Shown: positions 29,901 to 36,149 of the stretch, piece by piece
Layout of the letters: each line of letters starts with the position of its first letter
Position numbering within the stretch: position 1 is the first letter of the stretch
Assembly (NCBI GenBank): GCA_003116975.1
Contig: BGKB01000084.1
Location: 186,001-250,000 of the forward strand
Direction of reading: 5' to 3'
Length of the DNA: 64,000 nucleotides
DNA from: Aurantiochytrium sp. KH105
Taxonomy: Eukaryota; Sar; Bigyra; Thraustochytrida; Thraustochytriidae
The notes under the pieces: generated by a model
What the model was told of the DNA's origin: nothing
Seen by the model: the letters and a program-made list of their open reading frames with translations, nothing else
The model's database searches: none
Position numbers and translations under genes: made by a program

Positions 29901-30136
29901 CAGCAATCCGCCAGGCAATGGTGCTTCTTGGCGTGGAATCCGGAGACGAGGATGGCGTGTCTGACGACGAGCCGAACGGTATCTCTGAGAGCAATCAAGA
30001 GGAGCTTGCAACCTGGCTCGAGCGACTCTTTGATGTACGTTGTGGCACCTTCATTGAAGATGCTGGGGAGGAGTTTCGCTCGATTCTTCATCAGGTGCGT
30101 GAAGACGACAACGTGCTGCGACGCAGTATTTCGTAA
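20909..30136 (+). CDS. CFAP54: CFAP54-like flagellar central-apparatus protein
   Basis: This is a single 9.2-kb frame of 3075 residues, close to the size of animal CFAP54 (about 3100). The N-terminal third is helical and TPR-like. A fibronectin type III-like domain sits at about 820-930 (RTASSIEIKVCPP, YVIFGKTAGSG, LVPNETYVFAAAAFDE, GGGIGPTTMEVQ, then CPLALIECYGAVA), a layout I recognise from CFAP54. A later block near residue 1820 (AWWASRMVGFAVQVLCHLKRW, QVLPLVVLAQSNL) also fits. Acidic linkers and a coiled coil (about 1455-1500) separate helical blocks. CFAP54 is a C1d projection component of the axoneme and is needed for normal beating, so the organism should have motile flagellated cells. 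No intron is apparent. A Kozak-like ACAATGG surrounds the start. Confidence 0.8.
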   Translation: MAGAGLSALERFQHSVKEGLERIRNIDNFTCTAGPEAANARACAVADIEVAVQHANRDVVRPKSRAVLATNLMDLGKKLAALGEFKAAVSVGFEPAAVLTKRWRDRAQSKLLAAKTWAQYLEKGFAFGKASPKLPLAKENHVQDIAAKALDFLREVHQEIQTQAKHEELYWLTHNAAQLCLAICEPMVVLGFAEKVRKDALFAILSVEDQLPLCATKFLPLREKLYVLAWTIYELLGNVKAAKDVAHRFGAQLDELRADEMQAEPVPEEILRALDHAQRLVTTAMAKFDLMSVQDAHEAETQVPDILRNALGIDLAADTEMNSVWLQGPPAAERLESLASMIAISGTRPLRANASAVHDAGAADLSGYVFVLPYLERALGICLDQVLPAKVSSPADDSESARDDAADDEIDDDEKTNARGKENLDEIKNALSSSSGAPSSSPSPSASLPAQACVSLAASLIKFGCFSGAALILRALARKDVSCSLCQIQAAKLETLRIIALTSMQLRGEGNSDATGHNGTELLTSLGFHETADALLVSGEMAEVEGRLIYVNSIRVLARTLRAHASTLRCADPDLLHDAALFLWSPFCTAMLDTVSSCSPDTPLNPTLIEVTTEVLDCAHFVVLTCDVEDALLRAIIAVRYATFLHTRDVEDSRSALQILRRGLQSLDVQRGELCAADGMASLTAKEKALRGHPSAGTLASLASIHCDMLCLLFEIEFDLAFHEEVAHSRVASSIGAKLRSTEQRLSAEVRHNKYARALLCAVSLSRREQDDYGEKAKILTTASKLLAEAVAQEESLLQQAMSEKHVEGESVIEEKESPVPSLRIVSRTASSIEIKVCPPVKPGKLAPHHYVIFGKTAGSGTEVSTTNTDLVNMGVPFMACKQDPARPFSVFVTDLVPNETYVFAAAAFDEKHQILGGGIGPTTMEVQTLCPLALIECYGAVAVLAFESIRSVVTGSARDFQALHKSIKDQVNVCKQACRAACAYVVNAFVASERPGPLWMREPVDDFWLVREELVAAPQPSLQAFVKATLLLHRLDKDPRALWKTSASYSSLVRFDVTRSAVDQSAGLCLHIQLLALALHATCGLQDNTLILQTCSRMYNDLQELFALRRPLAGTLRALIAAQFAMRQIPQLMWTEDICTMYAFCSYQILRYTSASQKDSLAHVALLTTDARDETTSGAEDDSGDAPQEEDELEDMPEEAWHVTRTMLEKHQVQHALATKMRMELIDTSMAPLKTLAKIHVAIRNNHSFTEPASSDEGTGAGDESTDHSATESHTLGIDEQVLVCLSRARAAASKEKKGALLRHAWGLLAVAGAEETFDYLQLMAMVCRASLSASGCDTANWADEAQHVLWDLDPACAAHARPFVRDVLWEERYENVAPIEATAALAPPLSTTPDPLGIGDIEILQNRMEELLAIVNADLVNSARDDVENGDGEGHDENGEKEPSDEASTKENKDEDDMDAEDEEQKAAREAEREVAKTEINALRSQLDILERRARLLAAAAQTTGSTAPQDAKAQLAMLAEFERIRALCLYKKWLAVDWSLIHAKDAKINFDDPGEGRLVEGVLDEGPRTDLRWLPIKDSASGAVPPTVPRLRPLPNNLSEGDEFGEEDEEEDEEGGSSLGEGVDARHSKMSAEAEALTKAHDAAKAAFKEAYEDTPRLLHYLARAMSRARWGQAWRQVEGIGKLMWNVLEFAWITPTQFTEDAVCEAALVPALRTKLQLARQEEANRSTDADSGQNEDGVESDHLGKSGRAGASGDQDGNEDTDGPSLAPKVEAGCYDWRPVFRAGVAIVEMLESCGAQARKRRGSSARSQRFVCDAWWASRMVGFAVQVLCHLKRWPQLIVLGRRFVAAVDNTEALVSQVLPLVVLAQSNLSQAADAEAQRVRGALDACVASWQESQRKKKRRKPARKAPSSATEAPLSDAEQGYLAEKSALESSLAACESRLEKLKTMELEVARMQQNLTRDKSTSAEALETAQALGKRALLQFLTPESEGLALLAPVPGLGTRRTRTQRTQRSPRSVVSKSSRFSRRTRLNDGASVLSKFTNEPEADPDAELGLSGANVKEAIQAYVKAVQIMRQKQETTLLAQALLELGNLHAAQGGVAGWAAARTAWTDAVDAVLQDVNSVSSWERILESAAKTPTSVSKWTPKENLASCAELTMCQSLLARFGARACVLAATSCAKLAQFSFTGDVDKTMKHLRLGGWLFACLLSASIEHPVRTCDYASYQVRELMPGLDRALFNFQAVRKTAILEALGHIARELSRSSRQADNLLSLPIASLLEYAGRQWCLSASVVLESHLIRSTALTQLGLVRESGLALRAVLLGADFPVDESELLRSSAELHQASSAADEPQDADEVLANLQMQREAHSVQFALTSNEAPWSRANRDGLRSLVTLGPETEPIPWVSKALGPRLMESLRVCRARLVCRVLSFWPPSTRAESEGEEDAPLSRNELLEATLKLLDPQLSEVFAQEFTDKETEPDADGAETLVSSRDSMLQVAKASSAEVLTCAADILLAQGKARTTIRWASICLEALASSRSVGDTASNDVDADSSRLNIHAWLHLRFSLLRSAELLGSPESVLAASHSLDHDCEVNAESDVRREAMVRRAEALARLGSLQEAARVAHTAIIASAEVRDLTYVKAIVIAKQAHAAWIRCSNQQASEAESGESDDIEEASIQAAYTSAQAALGAIGFFEPKEASPRTRQTLYTDLIAAYAIVARYHAEEERSCGILQDALDTVAVSLIPLPWLKSEAMLLNALLQESTVEAEAEVEKALVACAELACEAQGTTLDLGRRACTRLGAAAGASQWLRAAECLGSGFARLGAQLSEFARGVSSVADTEEASVRAREMDPFFADTFAQEVGLQGLICRLQREIFGRAVGLDLERHERIRALYAYLSAADDAFRESFMVAATVLPVRDDASPEDDGGEMSVPDGLVAAQWVRDKAIDAKNVDLILLRPGRAVPIRKSMPFASVREVRDDLSHAKRMNDSSLLGAAIRQAMVLLGVESGDEDGVSDDEPNGISESNQEELATWLERLFDVRCGTFIEDAGEEFRSILHQVREDDNVLRRSIS

Positions 30137-30343
30137 AATGGATGCCAACATGATTGTCTGAAGAGTTATCGTCTTGTATGCATAGAAGACGACGAAGACG
30201 ACGACGACGACGATACGCTGCATAACAAAAAGGCTTCTTGAAGAGAATCAATGAATCATTTCGTAAATGTTGTTATGGTGTATGCTCAGTCAGAAACCGT
30301 TGGAAGATGCTCGCCAGATGATTCTGGATATTATTTTCTTTTT
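30137..30343. other. Convergent 3' region between CFAP54 and 3R-Myb genes
   Basis: About 200 bp are shared by two 3' ends. It contains a GAC/GAAGAC trinucleotide run near 30186-30213. No gene is seen. Confidence 0.6.
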
Positions 30344-30730
30344 TCATTTCATATTTTCATGCACTTGGAAGGTAGGTAAATGACAAATGTCATCGAGCTC
30401 CCTGCTCAAAAGATCATCATCTAGGACCAGATCGTCAAATGTCCGAGGGACATTCGCGAGAAAATCTGCGTCATTTTCAGTGGAGGAGAGAGCTTTCTGG
30501 AAGTCGCTCACGGATTGACGCAAGGAAGAAGTGTTGGCAGTGCTGTCGTCAGCCTTGTTTTGATAGGCGGCCTTGACTGCACTTGCGTTGCTTGCCGAGG
30601 ACACATTGTTGGAAGGCCTGCCGGTATTTGTTTGTAGCATTGGCGAGGTATGCCGGTCTTGGGGATGACTTGCATGAGACGCGTGGTACGCCGCATTTGC
30701 AATGTGACTCGCGCTGTGGCCTTGAAGTGA

Positions 30731-30769
<39 letters not shown>

Positions 30770-32632
30770 ATGATGATTTGCTCCAAAAGTAGAAAACGCG
30801 GAGTCTCCGGCTCGTGAGTTGAGTTGGAGATCACCGAAATCAATCGGGTCAAAGGAAACGTCATCGAGTGCATTCGGCCCCGCAAGACCTTCTAGGTGTG
30901 ATAGATCTCCATACAGATCCCCCACTTGTTGGCTGGAATTGAGGTGCACAGATGTCTGATTGAGAACATGAGAGTCTGTGCCGTTCACCGACGTGCTGGC
31001 ACGACCGCTGCCGTTTTTGGCTCTCGTTGTCGTCATGGAGGGCGCCAGAACATGCGAAGAGGCGACACCTTGTGCGGGAGATGTGGAGCTCGAGGAAGAC
31101 AGCGCCACGGCGCCTGGATAGTCGGGAGGAGCGACGCCAAAGGAGGTGTGATCTGACGGTTCATATTCGAGTGGGCGAATCTGGAGCTCATTTGGGTCCC
31201 ACTCGACACTTGGAAACGAAAGTTCGGGGTCTGGTCCAGATGTAACCGTGCGCGGTTGTGGCGCAGAGGAAGCAGGGGTTGCGAGGACTTGCGAATATGT
31301 GGTCGTGTTGTTCTGCGTCGTTGTGGGGAACTCGTGTTTGAAAATGATGGTGTTCTGTCGACGAGGTTGTTGGCCAAGCACAGACGGGGACGACGTCCCT
31401 ACGAGCTTGTCCGAGGCGCCTCTTTCAGTTTTGACTGAAGCACCATGTCCCGCGCTATACGTGCGAGTAGCCACAGAGGATAAATTAGTCGAAGGTGGAA
31501 GCAGGGATGATTGCGGAACAGGCGCAGTGAGCGATCCGAGATGCGAGGCGTCTTGAAAGCTGCCAGTGGGCTTGGTCTTGGTTCGGTTGAGAATGTTCCA
31601 GCGCACCTTGACCATGTTTTCAGTGCGACCAGGGAGTTGGCGCGCGATCTTAGCCCACTTGCGCGGTGTCGCTAACTGGAGCTCCCAAAGTTTGCGGAGT
31701 TCCTCATCGGTCCACGAGCCCTTGTTTACATCAGGATTGAGATGATTGACCCAGCGCTCGCGGCACTGTTTGCAGGAGCGCATGGGAATGTCCTTGGCGA
31801 CCTCACTCCAATTGAGCTTTTTCACATTTTTGGCTTGCTGCGAACGGACGCCAGCGACAAGAAGGTCGTCTTCTTCAGTGGACCAATGACCCTTTTTCAG
31901 GCCAGGCTTGAGTACTTTTTTCCAGCGCTGGATGCACTGCGTTGAGGTCCGTCCTGGGACGGCTGAGGCAATATTTTTCCATGACGCATCGCCAAAACGA
32001 TCAACAGCAGCCTTGAGAGCAGCGTCCTCGGCAGGAGTCCAGTAGTTCGGCTTCCGGTCTTGGTCATCACTTGAGGCGCTCGCGACAGAGGGCGGGCCTT
32101 GAATGGGCACCCGAACGCGCGGCGGCGGCGGGGCAAAATCCTGGGTTTGTTGGGTTCGAGAAAGAGGTTGGATTCGCTGACCGGTCTGCGCGGGTACCGC
32201 GGGCTTGCCGGCAGCAGGCGCGGCAATGCCCTCGCGTTTAAGGCCTTCGAGCATGTGAATTTGGCGTGTCTGTTGATCTGTGGGCAGATTCGCGCCCGAG
32301 GGACCGCGCAGCTTTTGCTTGCCTACGACCTCATCAGAGTGGAACTTGCTGGACCGCCCAGAGTACGCTTTGCGCACGCGGCTGCGGCGGTCTGCGGCGG
32401 CGGCGCTCGCGCTATTGGGCCCTGCGCTGCTGCCGCCATTGCCCGCGACGCCGGCGTTGCCACGGCGCGCCGAGGGGAGGCCGAGCGAGGCGACGCTGTT
32501 CGGGTTCTTCGGCTCGTCCGCGATGCTCAGCTCGCTCATGGACAGCCGCATCTCCATCGCGGCCGGCGCGTCTGCGCGAGGCCCCTCGCGCTCGCGGCGC
32601 GTGCCGTCCCCCTCAACCCGATGCGACACCAT
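30344..32632 (-). CDS. R1R2R3 Myb transcription factor (3R-Myb)
   Basis: This encodes a predicted 762-residue protein. Three consecutive Myb repeats span about 192-355. R1 is YWTPAEDAALKAAVDRFG to RWKKVL; R2 is GHWSTEEDDLLVAGV to CRERWVNHLNP; R3 is GSWTDEELRKLWELQ to VRWNILNR. Each has the regularly spaced Trp residues of the DNA-binding helix-turn-helix fold. 3R-Mybs bind AACGG-type mitosis-specific activator sites and control G2/M genes in animals and plants, so a cell-cycle role is likely here. The C-terminal half is Ser/Thr/Gln-rich, with a polyglutamine tract encoded at 30731-30776, and looks like an activation or regulatory region. The start is uncertain: ATG at 32632 or 32557 both precede an ELSIADEP segment. 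The frame continues to 33214 but is low-complexity there. Confidence 0.92.
30731..30776. repeat. CTG/CAG trinucleotide repeat inside Myb CDS (polyQ)
   Basis: On the minus strand this is a nearly pure CAG run with one CAA interruption. It encodes about 13-15 consecutive glutamines in the C-terminal region of the Myb protein. Confidence 0.95.
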
Positions 32633-34011
32633 TCGATCCGGCCGATGCCTGCTGTTCGCGCGCGAAGCGGTCGTGGCCGGCGCGCCCGCGCTCGACCGGG
32701 GCCAGCCCTCCGCTCCCTCCGCGTCTCTCGCGGCCGCGCGGAGCTCGTGCGCGCGACCTCGCCAAAGCAGTCGCTCGCTCGCTCGCTCGCTCGCTCGGGT
32801 CTGCTTGCCGGGTGCAAAGGAGAGAAAGAGAAGGAAAAGGAGAGGAAAGGAAAGGAAAGGAAGGGCGCGCGGCGGGGGCATGGTGCGAGTTAAAGTGAAC
32901 CAGCGCGGCGCGTGCGCGCGAAACGGTAGCCGAGGCGTAGCGCCGCGCCGCGCCGGGGCGGAGAGACTCGCGCGGTGCCCCAGGGGGCACGCGACGCGCG
33001 AGATGTTTGTTTCACTTGTTTGGTTGTTTGTTTGATTGGTTGATTGTTGGTGGCAGTGGGCGTGATTGCCGTGTGAAGAAGAAGAGGCCAAGAGAATGAA
33101 GGCACGCGCAAGGAAATGCACGCACGACGTGCACAGGGAAGACTCGTAGGTCAAGAAGAATTGAGGGTCCAGGGCGCGTGGCGCGAGCCTTGACAACGAG
33201 GACATTGCCGCCATGCGATGCGATGCGATGCGATGCGATGCGATGCGATGCGATGCGATGCGATGCGATGCGATGCGATGCGATGCGATGCGGTGGGGTG
33301 GGGTGCGGTGCGATCATGCTCTGATGGACCGAGTGATTGATCGATCGGGTTGAGGCTGCTCGCCGAGCGTCTCTTTCCAACGAGAAAAAGTCAGATTGTA
33401 CCACGCGCAGGCTTGGCACACGACCGACCCATGATTCACTGTCAGTCCATCGCAACGCCACGCAAGACAACGCAGCACAGCAGCGTAAGTATACTACTTT
33501 CCTCTGAAGGTTGATGGACGAGTGGCTTGAATGAATGCCCACCCAACCTGGCGGATGACGTGCATGAGATGAGAACACAAGAGTGTGGACCAACTGCAGC
33601 TGCATCTGCACTTTTTGTTAAACATATACGGCTCCAGGCCGTGGTCCCGACGTCGAGTATGCTTTCGATTGACCACCCTCGAGCGGACAGACAATGGTGG
33701 CATACCCGGCTCGCCATCTTGGTGGCCCGGGCGACCTGCACCAAGCCAGCACGTGGAGACCAACGAGGCGTCCCGAAGATTGCAGGGGCGATGGGGTTGT
33801 CCCCAAGGAGGAGCGCGATCGATGAGCATGAAAGCTGGAGCCAAATGAATGGGAGGGAGCAAGAAGGTTGCCTGCACTGCAAACACGAACAAACGCAAAA
33901 ACAAACACCTTTCGAGTCATCTTCCGGCGGCGGAGGGACGCGGACGCGAGCGAGGTGCGAAGTGCACTTTGTACTTTTCCTGAAATTCCCCTTTAACCCA
34001 GCGACACCACA
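32633..34011. promoter_or_regulatory. Shared upstream region of 3R-Myb and two-TM protein genes
   Basis: This region of about 1.4 kb lies between divergent starts. The first part is GC-rich with a GCTC run (about 32771-32797) and GGAAA-type purine repeats (about 32820-32865). The middle holds a long pentanucleotide array (annotated separately). The part next to the two-TM gene is less repetitive. Frames across it are repeat-encoded and give no recognisable protein. Confidence 0.5.
33212..33313. repeat. GCGAT pentanucleotide minisatellite (about 17 units)
   Basis: A near-perfect array of the pentamer CGATG runs from 33212 to about 33296. It decays through GGTGG-type variants to about 33313. 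It lies about 580 bp upstream of the chosen Myb start, and the longest open Myb frame begins at its edge. Confidence 0.95.
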
Positions 34012-34860
34012 ATGGGACTTTTTGGCAACAAGCGCCAGGAGAAATATGACTTTGAGGTGCCTTCCAGGCTTGAACCATGCGGAGATCGCGTTATTATGAC
34101 CGGGAGCTTCCCGCGCAAATTCAAGGGCTGCATGAACGAGGTAGAGTGGCGCAAGATCCGCTACCGTCTCGATGAGGTCGTGAACGGCGAGCAGACGTTC
34201 GTGATGCGCCGAAGTCTGTCGAATGCGCACCGTCGCATCTATTTCTGCATGCTCGCCGTGGCAATAGGCTTTATGGCAGGCTTTCTTTGCTCATTTCTTG
34301 GAGCATCGCTCGGGGCTGAGCTTGTGACGGGTCTTGGGATCATGTTTGTTGGAGTGTTCATCGGGAGCTTGATACTGATGATTCGTACCTCCTTTCTTAT
34401 CAACACGCTGTATGCTGCATACGTGGACATGGTCTTTGACATCCTCAATGCGCAAACAATTCCCCGGCTACAGGCAGAGCATCCGATGCTCCAATTTGAA
34501 ATTGTGAGCATTGGCCGCAAGGGCAAGATTTGCAGTATTCGTGTGCGACCCTCGCGAGGCTTGGCTTCGTACACATCAGTCAACACTGGCGTAGCCACCA
34601 TCTACTCGCCCGTCACCGCTGCTCTCGCGCCCATGCCAGGGGGGCAAACTGCTGCTGCGGCATCCTTTGCAGATCCGTACGCGTATCAGCACCATCAACA
34701 GCAGTACGATCCTGCTGCGGCACAGTATGGCGCGAGCATGCACCAGGGGAATTTCGCGATGCACGCCGGAGTTGTCGAGGCGCACGCTGTGCCCGAACCG
34801 CTCGACATGGACCTCAAACCCAACAGGACTTACTACTCGATGGCCGCGCACGCCGTGTAA
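34012..34860 (+). CDS. Unknown protein with two transmembrane helices and possible N-myristoylation
   Basis: I do not recognise this 282-residue protein. It begins MGLFGNK, compatible with N-myristoylation at Gly2. A soluble N-terminal domain of about 75 residues follows, then two adjacent hydrophobic helices (about 78-100 and 105-127) forming a hairpin with a very short loop. A conserved-looking domain follows (about 128-190, including LINTLYAAYVDMVFDILN and FEIVSIGRKGKICSIRVRPS). The C-terminus is Ala/Gln/His-rich and probably disordered. Both ends should face the same side of the membrane, probably the cytosol. ATG context is ACAATGG. It is divergent from the 3R-Myb gene. Confidence 0.75.
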   Translation: MGLFGNKRQEKYDFEVPSRLEPCGDRVIMTGSFPRKFKGCMNEVEWRKIRYRLDEVVNGEQTFVMRRSLSNAHRRIYFCMLAVAIGFMAGFLCSFLGASLGAELVTGLGIMFVGVFIGSLILMIRTSFLINTLYAAYVDMVFDILNAQTIPRLQAEHPMLQFEIVSIGRKGKICSIRVRPSRGLASYTSVNTGVATIYSPVTAALAPMPGGQTAAAASFADPYAYQHHQQQYDPAAAQYGASMHQGNFAMHAGVVEAHAVPEPLDMDLKPNRTYYSMAAHAV

Positions 34861-36149
34861 TCGTGCCCATCTTCCTCCCTCTCCATCCTTTTCCTCCACG
34901 CTCACCCGATAAGCCTCCTGCTGGACTTTTGCACGACCTCGTCCGTCTCGCCGCTTCGCCACCCCCCCCCCCCCCTCCTTAAAAATTACCAGTATCACCG
35001 GGCCGCCATCTTCTCTGGCACCGGCGTCTTGCCGCACCGCACGCAGCGTCTTCTCTAAGCTGCAGCTAGGCCCGGAAGGAAAAGCGCGACGCCAAGAGCG
35101 AGACGCGCCCAGAGACCTCCCTCTTCAAAGCCCGCGCCCGCGCCCAAGCTCAAGCCCAAGCTCGGCGTGTCGTCGACGACGCCGACGTTCTGGCGCTCTC
35201 CTCTTCGTTCACATATGCCAAGGTCTTGCGCGCCGTCTTCGCAGAATTTGCAGATTCGCGCCCTCGGGACACGTGATCTCTGTCCCCGCCTCTGCCGCGC
35301 TTCTCTCGCCGTCGCGCGCGTCTTCTCTCGCTGTCGCGCGCACCTTCTCTCGCCCCCGCGCTCTCCCGCCTCGCGCGCGCCCCCCATTTCCCTCCCTCGC
35401 GCGCGGCGCCTCGGCGCGGGCGCGGCGCGGCGCGGCGCCGGCCCGCGCGGGGCTTCAGGGAGGGCGGTATCCTAAGAGCAAACCACCGCGCGTAAGGGTG
35501 AAGCTGCTGCGAGGCTCTCTCGCGCAGACCGTTGGGGGCGATCTCGGAGCGGACCCGGGGAGACCATGCGACGAAAAAAAACAATTGCGCGGTGTCCGGT
35601 GCGGGGGAAAGGCAGGGAGGGATAGCGGCGCGCTTGAGGAGGCGCAAAGAAGGAAGGAAGGAAAGAAAGCAAAGAAAGCAAAGAAAGCAAAGCCGCTTCG
35701 CCGCGACAGACCCGGAGCGAGCGAGCGAGCGAAGGAAGGTTGCTAGCGAGCGGCGCGGCGCGAGGGCTCGCCCGCGCGGGCGCCAGTGCGAGCGAGCGAG
35801 CGCGCGAGAGAGCTGCACGCGGGTGCGCGCTCAGCCGGCCGTCGTGCCCGGCCCGCCCGCCCGGGCCCGGCGCGGCGCGGAATTTGAATTCGCAGGCGAG
35901 AAAAGCGCGGAAATCGCGAGGAAATCAATCGCTCGCCCTGCGCGGGGAGAGGAAAGGGAAGGAAAGGCGCGCGCAAGGAGACGCGAGCGCAGGCCGACGC
36001 GGCCGCGCACGGAGAGCTGCCTAGCGAGGGAGCGTCTCTGTGCGAGAAGCAGAAGAAGGAGAAGCAGAAGCAGAAGAAGATAGAAAAAGAGAACGGGCAG
36101 CTTCTTTTGTTAGTTTTCGCACAGAGCAGGGCAGACAGAACATCAAGAC
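34861..36149. other. GC-rich intergenic region upstream of kelch gene
   Basis: This is about 1.3 kb without a convincing gene. It includes a 14-C homopolymer at 34962-34975, long stretches of alternating GCGC/CGCG sequence (35330-35460 and 35740-35880) and purine repeats of the GAAAGCAAA type (35650-35690) just before AG-rich sequence at 36040-36085. Open frames exist on both strands, but they are Arg/Ser/Ala-rich products of base composition. The purine-rich end is probably the kelch 5' UTR. Confidence 0.5.

Noticed and set aside
35150-35818. 222-codon minus-strand frame upstream of the kelch gene
   Set aside because: Composition is Arg/Ser/Ala-dominated from GCGC-rich DNA, with no family resemblance and overlapping frames of the same kind on the other strand.
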